Origin: an uncultured Pseudomonadales bacterium
GTDB lineage: Bacteria; Pseudomonadota; Gammaproteobacteria; Pseudomonadales; Pseudohongiellaceae
Assembly (NCBI GenBank): GCA_943842505.1
Contig: CALTDI010000005.1
Coordinates: 124,001-188,000 of the forward strand
Direction: 5' to 3'
Length of the DNA: 64,000 bases
Positions 52,548 through 60,230 of the stretch are shown here, piece after piece. The notes beneath the pieces are model-generated. The model was not told the origin of the DNA. It searched no databases and saw only the letters and a program-made list of their open reading frames with translations. The first letter of the stretch is position 1. Every line of letters begins with the position of its first letter. The position numbers were made by a program, and so were the translations under genes.

Positions 52548-53281
52548 TCAATCCGCCCGGGAACAGACACCGGTGCCGGCAAGACCACAGAGCCCACCGA
52601 GATTCTTCGCCAAATACTGCTGATGATAATATTCAGCATAATAAAAAATGAATAACTTATTGATTTTATTAGTTATCATTTGGTAATTCTTGCCACTTAG
52701 CGAACTCTGAAACGCCTCGCTACTCGCCTCGGCGGCTATAGCTTGCGCTAGGCTAGTGGTAAAGATAGTGGAGATACTGAGTACCCTGATCGCCGCCCTG
52801 GCGCATGGCTTGAGTCAGGTCATGGGACTCAGAGAGCAGCACGCAAAATTTAATAGGAGGTTTTGGCGGGGTCAAAAAAGACAAGCACGACTTCGGTGTG
52901 CCCGGCACCCATAGAACATACATCTTCATAGGAAGGATTACGGGTAATGCCCCGCATAAGCTGCGGCAGGACTAAATACGCCTTCTAGCTCCCAAAAAAA
53001 TCTTTCGGCGCCCAGAAACAAACAAGTCCGAATGCCGCTTTATCCAGGTGTTCAGGCAGGGGTTCGACAAAGCGATTAGCGGATACAGCATGTTCGGCTG
53101 CAGCTTGAATTGCTTCTGCCCTGTCCGGCAATGCAGAATTGGTGTCGGGAAGCACTAACGATTTTTTCGTAACAGGAGCAATGTCGGATTCCCATCTGTA
53201 ATTTCTGGATTGAATGATACACTCTAATCCGGCAAACTGCCGCGGCTTTTTTAGAGCTATAGCAGTAAGCAAATCAATCAA
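52548..53281 (-). pseudogene. msrA: Decayed msrA (peptide methionine sulfoxide reductase A)
   Basis: The minus strand reads as MsrA in pieces. The N-terminal part (to 52985) has KKSLVLPDTNSALPDRAEAI and FGLVCFWAPKDFF, in which GCFWG has become VCFWA. Downstream, in shifting frames, come [51 protein letters not shown], and [30 protein letters not shown] ending at 52548. Several stops and frameshifts break it, for example at 52985 and after TSY. It is an old, non-functional copy. Confidence 0.85.
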
Positions 53282-53303
53282 TTTAGAGACTTAGGATATA
53301 TAT

Positions 53304-54479
53304 ATGAGCTCTGCCCTCATGCAGAACTACGGAACTCGAGAGCTGAAATTCGATCACGGCGAAGGCTCTTATTTATTTACCAAAGAGGGTGAGCGTTATC
53401 TCGATTTTGGTATGGGCATAGCAGTCAACAGTTTAGGCCATTGCAATCCGAAATTGATCGACGCCCTGACGCTGCAGTCAAAGCGACTCTGGCATACTTC
53501 GAATCTCTACAATATAGAAGCAGGCGAAGAGCTGGCTGCAAAGCTGGTAGCGAATACATTTGCTGACCGAGTTTTCTTCTGCAACTCGGGCACCGAGGCT
53601 ATCGAATGCGGTTTCAAAGCTATCCGTCGTTATTTTCACGACAAAGGCCTATCTCAGCGTAACCGCATAATATCGATGACTGGCGCATTCCATGGAAGAA
53701 GCCTCGCCGCGATCGCATCCGCAGCCAATCCAGCACATTGCGAAGGCTTCATCGTTGGCGACCCAGGCTTCGATCAGGCTGAATTTGGAAACATAGATTC
53801 ATTGAAAGCCCTCATAAGCGAAAATACGGCTGCGATTGTAATTGAACCGGTCCAGGGTGAAGGAGGAATCACTGTTGCCAGCAGCAAATATCTTAAGGCC
53901 GTCAGAGAGTTGTGTGACTCTCATGATATTTTACTCATGTTTGACGAGGTGCAATGTGGTATCGCACGAACAGGCAGCCTCTATGCTTATCAGCAGTTAG
54001 GCGTCTCCCCGGACCTGCTCGCCTCGGCGAAGGGGCTAGGCGGCGGCTTTCCTATTGGCGCCTGTTTAGCTATAGAAAAAGTAGCTCTAGCCCTGGCGCC
54101 CGGCAGTCATGGCAGTACTTTCGGCGGAAACCCTCTTGCCACTGCAGTAGGAAACGCGGTTCTGGATGAGCTAATTGATGATATTTTTCTGAGCAATGTC
54201 AGAGACATGGGAGCCTATTTTAAGAAGGAATTGGAGCTACTGGTTGAACGCTTCCCTACGCTGCTTTGTGAAGTTAGGGGCCTGGGCTTAATGCTAGGCC
54301 TGTATTGCCTAACAGATGCAGGGCAACTGATTGCGCGCCTACAGAACCACAAGCTACTTGTAGTGAAGGCGGGAGCAAATAGTATCCGTTTGCTGCCTGC
54401 ACTTAATGTGAGCAAAGAAGAAGTTGATTCAGCCTTAGAAATACTTACTAAGGCATTGATAGAAATAGAAAACAACTAG
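53304..54479 (+). CDS. argD: Acetylornithine aminotransferase family
   Basis: The 391-residue class III PLP enzyme has NSGTEAIECGFKAIRRY, FHGRSLAAI, the DEVQCGIARTG block and LASAKGLGGGFPIGACLA with the PLP Lys near 240. It most likely transfers the amino group from N-acetylornithine to 2-oxoglutarate in arginine synthesis; dual use as succinyldiaminopimelate aminotransferase is common. It precedes the epoxide hydrolase by 36 bp, but a joint function is not evident. Confidence 0.88.
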   Translation: MSSALMQNYGTRELKFDHGEGSYLFTKEGERYLDFGMGIAVNSLGHCNPKLIDALTLQSKRLWHTSNLYNIEAGEELAAKLVANTFADRVFFCNSGTEAIECGFKAIRRYFHDKGLSQRNRIISMTGAFHGRSLAAIASAANPAHCEGFIVGDPGFDQAEFGNIDSLKALISENTAAIVIEPVQGEGGITVASSKYLKAVRELCDSHDILLMFDEVQCGIARTGSLYAYQQLGVSPDLLASAKGLGGGFPIGACLAIEKVALALAPGSHGSTFGGNPLATAVGNAVLDELIDDIFLSNVRDMGAYFKKELELLVERFPTLLCEVRGLGLMLGLYCLTDAGQLIARLQNHKLLVVKAGANSIRLLPALNVSKEEVDSALEILTKALIEIENN

Positions 54480-54515
54480 AAGAAATAACTAACCACTTCC
54501 ACGCAGAGGCAGCTA

Positions 54516-55853
54516 ATGCGATCACGATCATCAGACCTTCCATTAAAACGAATTGGGCTACTATCCCTGGCGATTCTACTCAGTTCGCTAGCATTCGCTA
54601 AGCCCGATCTGCTTACCCCCAAGCTCGACACCCTAGCCAACAGCCAACCATTGCCAAATGAGACATCGATGCCAGAAGCCAAACTTGCCAACAATGCACC
54701 CATCCTTCCCTTCGAGATCCAAGTTTCGGATGCCGCTATCGAAGACCTGCAGCGAAGACTTGCCTCCACTCGAATGCCTGATCAACTAGCGCAGACAAGC
54801 TGGGAATACGGAACCGACTCAAGTTATCTCGCTGAATTGCTTAGTTATTGGCAGAATGATTTTGATTGGCGCGAACAAGAATCTCAATTAAATCAATTCG
54901 ATCAGTTCAAAACTGAAATCGATGGTTTAGATATGCATTTTATTCATCAGCGCTCAGAGAACCCCGATGCGATTCCGCTTATGGTCGTTCACGGCTGGCC
55001 AGGATCGGTGGCCGAGTTCACCAAGATCATTGGGCCACTTACTGACCCTGTAGCCCATGGCGGAAACATCGCAGACTCTTATCACGTAATAGCGCCCTCA
55101 CTTCCCGGTTTCGGGTTTTCAGAGAAGCCTAACCAGCCTGGCTACAGCCCAGAAAAATTTGCGCATATTCTTGCTGCGCTCATGGAACGACTCGGCTACG
55201 AACAATACGCCATAGCCGGCGGTGATTGGGGCGCCATTATTAATCGCTACCTCGCTAATAACTATGCAGATCGTTTAATAGGCTTGCACTCTAATATGGT
55301 CTTAGCGAACCCTCCCGCTGACGAGGCGTTAAGAGATAATGTATCCGAAGCAGAAAGCACACTGCGCGAAGCGCGCACTGCTTATATGCAGAATGAAGTA
55401 GGTTATCAGCAGATACAGAGAACTAAACCACAAAGCTTAGGTTATGGATTAAATGATTCGCCTGCCGGGCTTGCCGCCTGGATCGTTGAAAAATTCCACG
55501 GCTGGAGCGATATGCCCCAGGGGGCCGATGGCTATCTGGATAATCACTTCACGAAAGATGAGCTGCTGACCAATATTTCCATCTATTGGTTTACAGAAAC
55601 GATTACTTCTTCTGCGCGCATTTACTATGAGAGCAGCAAGACCCCGGTTGCCAAGCCTATCGAATATATTGATGTACCAACCGGTGCCGCCGTCTATCCG
55701 GCGGAAATCTACATAACACCCAAGTCTTGGGTCGAAGCCGCCTATGACTTACGGCACTACACGCTAATGGATCAAGGTGGCCACTTTGCAGCTTTGGAGC
55801 AGCCCGACAGCTACATAAATGAACTCAATACTTTTTTCCGTTTACTCCGCTAG
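54516..55853 (+). CDS. Epoxide hydrolase, alpha/beta fold, exported
   Basis: The 445-residue protein has an N-terminal signal or anchor (about 10-28, GLLSLAILLSSLAFA). An EHN domain (65-175) follows, with the HGWPGSVAEF oxyanion-hole motif. The catalytic domain has nucleophile Asp237 in AIAGGDWGAI and catalytic His near 424 in DQGGHFAALEQPD. This is the juvenile-hormone/microsomal epoxide hydrolase layout. It probably hydrolyses epoxides outside the cytoplasm; the substrate is unknown. A juxtaposed AbgT transporter follows 84 bp later. Confidence 0.87.
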   Translation: MRSRSSDLPLKRIGLLSLAILLSSLAFAKPDLLTPKLDTLANSQPLPNETSMPEAKLANNAPILPFEIQVSDAAIEDLQRRLASTRMPDQLAQTSWEYGTDSSYLAELLSYWQNDFDWREQESQLNQFDQFKTEIDGLDMHFIHQRSENPDAIPLMVVHGWPGSVAEFTKIIGPLTDPVAHGGNIADSYHVIAPSLPGFGFSEKPNQPGYSPEKFAHILAALMERLGYEQYAIAGGDWGAIINRYLANNYADRLIGLHSNMVLANPPADEALRDNVSEAESTLREARTAYMQNEVGYQQIQRTKPQSLGYGLNDSPAGLAAWIVEKFHGWSDMPQGADGYLDNHFTKDELLTNISIYWFTETITSSARIYYESSKTPVAKPIEYIDVPTGAAVYPAEIYITPKSWVEAAYDLRHYTLMDQGGHFAALEQPDSYINELNTFFRLLR

Positions 55854-55937
55854 GGCCCAGCCATAGCGACAATAGAATTAACTACAAATTTCTAAAAGAC
55901 CGCGATCCAAAAGCATCAGCTAGCAGGAAGATTAATA

Positions 55938-57518
55938 ATGACTCAGAACATTCAAACACAAGCCAATGAAATGAAAGGCATTCTGGCCTGGATTGAAAAG
56001 TCGGGAAATAAGCTGCCCGACCCCGTATTCATCTTTCTTTATTGTATTGCGGTTGTCATAGCCATAAGCGTCCTCGCCGCACTTGTAGGCGTCTCCGCCG
56101 CTCATCCCACCCAGGTAGATGCGGCGGGCAATGCCATCATGGTGAATGCAGAGAGTCTGCTGTCAGCTGCAAATATTCAACGATTACTTGTAGATATGCC
56201 GGAAACCTTTACTGGATTCCATCCACTCGGTTATGTGTTAGTGGTTATGTTAGGTGCGGGGGTAGCAGAGCGTTCCGGCCTTTTCGCCTCCGCAATGAGT
56301 GGCGCCGTATCCAAGGCACCCAAGTTTCTGCTAACTCCGGCGGTTGCACTCATCGGCATGGTCGGCAACTTAGCAGCCGATGCAGCTTATGTTGTTCTAA
56401 TACCTCTGGCTGGCGTGATATTCGCTGCAGCCGGTCGCCATCCTATCGCTGGCATCGCCGCCGCATTCGCCGGAGTCTCCGGCGGCTTCTCGGCCAACTT
56501 ATTGCCGGGCCAGCTAGACGCCCTACTATTTGGTATTACCGAGGCCGCTGCCGAAACTATTCAGCCCTCATGGGACGCGAATATCGCCGGCAATGCTTAT
56601 TTCATCATCGCAATGACTTTCGTATTCTTACCGTCGATCTGGTACGTAACTGATAAGATCATAGAGCCGCGCCTGGCACCTATAGCGCCGGGGGATGCCG
56701 AAAGCAGTACCGCTGGCGTCATCAAGGATCCAAGTACCACGCTAAGTGATGCCGAACGCAAAGGATTGGCTCGCGCCGGTTATGCATGTCTGGCCATTAT
56801 CGCACTCTGGGTATTTCTTACTATTGGCCCGGGCACGCCACTGATCAATGAAGAGGCCAACCCCGAAGCAAGGCTGACACCGATGTTTCAGTCTCTGGTA
56901 GCTGGCTTCTTCTTTCTCTTTCTTGCCGCTGGATGGGCCTACGGTTCCGCCGCTGGCTCGGTCACCAGCCATCGCGACATCGTGAAAATGATGAGCGATG
57001 CAATGGCCGACCTTTCCTATTATCTGGTACTGGCATTCACCGCCGCGCATTTTGTTGCGATGTTCAACTGGTCTAACCTCGGGCTTATTTTCGCGATCAA
57101 AGGGGCGGCAGTTCTAGAAGGGTCGAGTCTGCCCGATTCGATCTTGATGGCGTTAATCATATTATTTGGCGCGACAATCAATTTATTTATAGGCTCCGCA
57201 AGTGCTAAATGGGCCCTTCTCGCTCCGGTACTAGTGCCTATGTTGATGTTAATTGGTATCAGCCCAGAGATGAGCACGGCGGCCTACCGTGTTGGCGATG
57301 GCGCAACAAATATCATCACGCCTCTCATGCCTTACTTCCCCCTAATACTGGTGTTCTGTCAGCGCTGGCAGAAAGGGTTCGGACTTGGAAGTCTGGCCGC
57401 GACCATGCTGCCCTACTCGATGGTTCTATTAGGCTCAGGCTTACTGCTCACTATAATCTGGGTTGTGCTGGGATTACCGCTTGGGCCGAACGCGCCTGTA
57501 GAGTTTGTCTTGCAATAA
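55938..57518 (+). CDS. AbgT family transporter
   Basis: The 526-residue inner-membrane protein has about eleven membrane segments. It has the family blocks LPDPVFIFLYCIAVVIAISV, GYVLVVMLGAGVAERSGLF, and the substrate-site loops GNLAADAAYVVLIPLAG and GDGATNIITPLMPYFPLIL. AbgT-family members take up p-aminobenzoyl-glutamate (E. coli) or export sulfonamides (MtrF, YdaH). A folate-fragment role is possible since pabA/B-type genes are present, but direction of transport is uncertain. Confidence 0.9.
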   Translation: MTQNIQTQANEMKGILAWIEKSGNKLPDPVFIFLYCIAVVIAISVLAALVGVSAAHPTQVDAAGNAIMVNAESLLSAANIQRLLVDMPETFTGFHPLGYVLVVMLGAGVAERSGLFASAMSGAVSKAPKFLLTPAVALIGMVGNLAADAAYVVLIPLAGVIFAAAGRHPIAGIAAAFAGVSGGFSANLLPGQLDALLFGITEAAAETIQPSWDANIAGNAYFIIAMTFVFLPSIWYVTDKIIEPRLAPIAPGDAESSTAGVIKDPSTTLSDAERKGLARAGYACLAIIALWVFLTIGPGTPLINEEANPEARLTPMFQSLVAGFFFLFLAAGWAYGSAAGSVTSHRDIVKMMSDAMADLSYYLVLAFTAAHFVAMFNWSNLGLIFAIKGAAVLEGSSLPDSILMALIILFGATINLFIGSASAKWALLAPVLVPMLMLIGISPEMSTAAYRVGDGATNIITPLMPYFPLILVFCQRWQKGFGLGSLAATMLPYSMVLLGSGLLLTIIWVVLGLPLGPNAPVEFVLQ

Positions 57519-57908
57519 GTCGACAGGCTTCAAGCTGTAGAATGAATAGCTGCGGTACTGCTCAGTATTACGGAGCTAGCAAAGCCATTGTTTCAGACTG
57601 TGATGTCGCTCGACGGGCAAGGCTTAAGAAAAGCCTTGGCGAAAAGTTGAGGACCGCTGACGCGATTGATGTTATCGGCAAAGCTATGAGGCATTGACAA
57701 AACATTTAGTCTTGGGATTTTGCACTAGCCCCACTTATGATTGCAACGCCGATGCATGTAGAGGGAGAGGGAGAGGCAGAGCTAGATTGAGGCAGGTAGA
57801 GGCGAGCACACTGGAAGGCCTTCCCATGAAGAGCCTGGATGCTTAGCAAGAAGCATTAGCATCTCCAGCCCAATGGACCCAGCCATGTTCCTCGATGGTT
57901 TTCTAACC
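57519..57908. other. Intergenic region, with possible small ORF and purine-rich run
   Basis: The region lies between convergent genes. It holds a possible 51-codon ORF (57542-57697) and the purine-rich GAGGGAGAGGGAGAGG around 57761-57776. No RNA gene or repeat element is recognised. Confidence 0.4.
57542..57697 (+). CDS. Possible small ORF, unrecognised
   Basis: ATG at 57542 opens a 51-residue frame (MNSCGTAQYYGASKAIVSDC at the start, ending IDVIGKAMRH). The second half is basic and helical, with KKSLGEKLRTADAID. No clear ribosome-binding site precedes it, and it lies in the tail of a longer frame overlapping the AbgT gene. It could be a gene remnant. Low confidence. Confidence 0.2.
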   Translation: MNSCGTAQYYGASKAIVSDCDVARRARLKKSLGEKLRTADAIDVIGKAMRH

Positions 57909-58826
57909 TTAAAACTTCGCGCGCACTATTTCAGGTGGTTCAGCGTCTGAGAAATGCGGCTGTACAACGTAAATCTCATCACCAACTACAGCGCCCGTAG
58001 TGGACTGACCCGAATAACTAGCCATACCGCTTAGTCGAGCTGTACGCCAATTATCATCGCTGAGGTACTTGCTCACGCGACTACTATTATTCGATATTAC
58101 CGCCAGACTTCCGTCAGACGCCCATACCAAGCCATCTCCACCTGTCGCAGGAAAGTCTAGGTCTATCACTGCCCAGCGTTGCGGATTGTCGACCGGAACC
58201 CTAAGTAGTTGTGCAGTAGCCGGTGAAGCCACTATCAAAATGCCAGACGGGTGATATTCAATTCCGTTCAACCCATATTCAGCATCTATACCAAAATCTA
58301 GTAACACGCTCGCTCGATGATAACGGTCAACTTTGTAGACAATCTTCATTCTGCTGTCAGTGACATAGGCAACACCTGCCAAACTCACCGCCACATCATT
58401 CGCAAAATGCCCAGAGTCGCTTGGCTTATTGGGAATGCTTGCAGCCAGATCGACCATAGCTACCTGCTCGCCAGTAGCAAGATCATAGATACCCAGTTCA
58501 GCGGCACCGTTAGCGCTTGCCGTATTCGAGTTCGCAACGAAAAGCTGATCGCGCACTTCATCGACTTCTATACCCACAGAGGCGTTTAGATCTGGCGAAG
58601 TAATAGCAGGAATAAGTCTGCCACTGGAAGTAACTTCGTATATGGTGCCGTCGGAGATCGACCCGACAAGAAACCGGTTACGATTATTGTCATACTCGAT
58701 TCCTTCGGGAACAAATCCCCCGCGTTCGGCTATTATTCGATCTGGCGCCAGACTAGAAGAAAGACCATTTGCACAACCCGTAAGTGTGGCTAGTAAAATT
58801 AGCCCGGTAGAGACTCGTGTACTCAT
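57909..58826 (-). CDS. Predicted beta-propeller lipoprotein (SMP-30/NHL-like)
   Basis: The 305-residue protein has a lipoprotein signal with lipobox LTGC (Cys about 18). The rest consists of repeated beta-rich blades: GFVPEGIEYDNNRNRFLVGS, VGIEVDEVRDQLFVANS, VAYVTDSRMKIVYKVDR, GLNGIEYHPSGILIVA and GGDGLVWASDGSLAVIS. This is a six-bladed propeller typical of SMP-30/gluconolactonase and NHL proteins. The catalytic metal-ligand set cannot be confirmed. It is probably an outer-membrane-anchored periplasmic protein of unknown ligand. Confidence 0.75.
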   Translation of the reverse strand: MSTRVSTGLILLATLTGCANGLSSSLAPDRIIAERGGFVPEGIEYDNNRNRFLVGSISDGTIYEVTSSGRLIPAITSPDLNASVGIEVDEVRDQLFVANSNTASANGAAELGIYDLATGEQVAMVDLAASIPNKPSDSGHFANDVAVSLAGVAYVTDSRMKIVYKVDRYHRASVLLDFGIDAEYGLNGIEYHPSGILIVASPATAQLLRVPVDNPQRWAVIDLDFPATGGDGLVWASDGSLAVISNNSSRVSKYLSDDNWRTARLSGMASYSGQSTTGAVVGDEIYVVQPHFSDAEPPEIVRAKF

Positions 58827-59182
58827 TGATTACTCCCGAAGAATGATTGCCTGGATAGTTTGCCTGCCCAAGGTCTACGCAAAAGGCCCAGCAATTTATA
58901 GTTTAGTGGAATATTGTTCGACTAAGTAGAAAAGCGATTGTACTAAACTTCTGCACTAAACCCCTATGCCAAACCTCGATGCTAAACACCTGGGCTGCAC
59001 AAAGTCATCCTGGCTAAGTCAATTCAGCTGCTATTTGCGACTATGTCTAAACAGTCACAAGACTGCCTAAAAATAGAAACGCTCAAAAGAACCCTTTCCC
59101 AAATCACCTGGCTTTGTTTTAATCCCGTTGCGCATTCTAAGATTAAGCAGCAAGCTGGAACCGCATCTCAGGCGCTATTTAA
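58827..59182. other. Intergenic region without recognised gene
   Basis: It separates the divergent propeller lipoprotein and the small membrane protein. It has a loose four-fold repeat of words like CTAAACNNCT at about 58940-58990. I see no RNA gene or strong promoter. Confidence 0.4.
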
Positions 59183-59653
59183 ATGGCAGCGCACAGAAAT
59201 AGAGTAATAAGGAAACAGACTTTGCATAGTGTTAGAAACAGTAAACCTCAAAATAGATCGAAGTTTCGAGCCGCCCTCTTTAGCTTGTTAGTCCTAGGCC
59301 TATCAAACGACGTATTAGCGGCCGCCGAAAGCGAAGCCAGCTCCGTGATGCTCTGGACTGCATTGATCATACTTATAGTGTTTGCTGCTACGGCCGGAAG
59401 CGCCGTGCTTAATATTGCCGCAATTCGCCAATGGGACAGGAATTGGGGGCTGGTCTCGGGGCTCCCACTAGTGGGGTTGCTCGCCTGGTCTCTTCTGATC
59501 TTGGTCGCCAAATTTGTCGACCCTGAAACACATGCCTTGTGGACGCTGGAAATCTTTGCCTGGGCAATGATCAACATGATCTACATGGTAACTGCAATGA
59601 CGGCCAAGCGTATGTTCGCTAAGCGAGATGTGGAGAATTCGGCTAAGCCCTAG
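59183..59653 (+). CDS. Small inner-membrane protein, unknown function
   Basis: The 156-residue protein has a basic N-terminus and probable signal-anchor (AALFSLLVLGLSNDVLA, about 30-46). Three further hydrophobic segments follow (LWTALIILIVFAATAGSAVL, GLPLVGLLAWSLLILVA, WAMINMIYMVTAMTA). No family is recognised. Its end overlaps the convergent glpE stop by 4 nt. It resembles many small membrane proteins conserved only among close relatives. Confidence 0.55.
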   Translation: MAAHRNRVIRKQTLHSVRNSKPQNRSKFRAALFSLLVLGLSNDVLAAAESEASSVMLWTALIILIVFAATAGSAVLNIAAIRQWDRNWGLVSGLPLVGLLAWSLLILVAKFVDPETHALWTLEIFAWAMINMIYMVTAMTAKRMFAKRDVENSAKP

Positions 59654-59979
59654 CCGGTCACAACCTTGTCGGAAAAATTGACCTCCCAGTCGCTAAAACC
59701 GCCATCCATACTGTAAGCGTCTTCAAATCCCTGTTCCGAAAAATAAGCGGCGGCAGATTGGCTCATATTACCGTGATAGCAATAGACGATAAGAGGCTTG
59801 CTCTGATCGGCGTTTTCAATAAAGGACTGCACACCACTGTTGTCTAGGTGCAGTGCTGAGCTGATCCGGCCATTGATAAAGGACTGCTCATCTCGTATAT
59901 CCACCAGTTGAAGGCCGCTCTCGGAAGCTTCATCTAACATTGCCCGCGTCTGATGCACGTCGATTCGTTTAAATTCCAT
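59650..59979 (-). CDS. glpE: GlpE, thiosulfate sulfurtransferase (rhodanese)
   Basis: The 109-residue single-domain rhodanese has active-site Cys67 in IVYCYHGNMSQSAA. The N-terminal QLVDIRDEQSF and C-terminal YSMDGGFSDWEVN blocks are standard. E. coli GlpE moves sulfur from thiosulfate to cyanide or thioredoxin. No glp operon is nearby. It adds to the sulfur-handling genes of the window. Confidence 0.9.
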   Translation of the reverse strand: MEFKRIDVHQTRAMLDEASESGLQLVDIRDEQSFINGRISSALHLDNSGVQSFIENADQSKPLIVYCYHGNMSQSAAAYFSEQGFEDAYSMDGGFSDWEVNFSDKVVTG

Positions 59980-60130
59980 CTACTACCAATTCCTGCTGAT
60001 ATTCTTGAGAAGCCGCAATGATAGCAGCTTCTACAGTCAGCCACCGCTATGGGCTGCGCCGTAACGAATATCTATACCCCAGCAACCTTGCATAGCCTAG
60101 GCATGGGATGCCCTGCAGCCAATTACTTAT

Positions 60131-60202
60131 ACAGTCTAATTATACAGCTTAAGAAAACAGTCTATTTATACTGTTGACACGCCATACTGTCTAATTATAC
60201 TG
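60131..60202. repeat. Three direct copies of a 17-bp near-palindromic motif (candidate operators)
   Basis: ACAGTCTAATTATACAG (60131-60147), ACAGTCTATTTATACTG (60157-60173) and ACTGTCTAATTATACTG (60186-60202). The core GTCTAATTATAC is a near-palindrome centred on AATT. Starts are 26 and 29 bp apart. Copy 3 covers the -10 element of the promoter for the MerR/cyclase gene, and copy 2 ends just upstream of the -35. Confidence 0.8.
60174..60201 (+). promoter_or_regulatory. Sigma-70 promoter of the MerR-HTH/cyclase gene
   Basis: TTGACA (60174-60179), 16-bp spacer, TATACT (60196-60201). It lies about 30 bp before the ATG at 60231 and is interleaved with the 17-bp repeats, so binding at copy 3 should block RNA polymerase. 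Confidence 0.75.
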
Positions 60203-60230
60203 CCCAAACTTTAGAAATGAGCGAAGAATC

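Noticed and set aside
57209..57697. A 162-residue plus-strand frame
   Set aside because: Most of it overlaps the AbgT gene in another frame. Only the last 51 codons lie outside, kept as a low-confidence small ORF.
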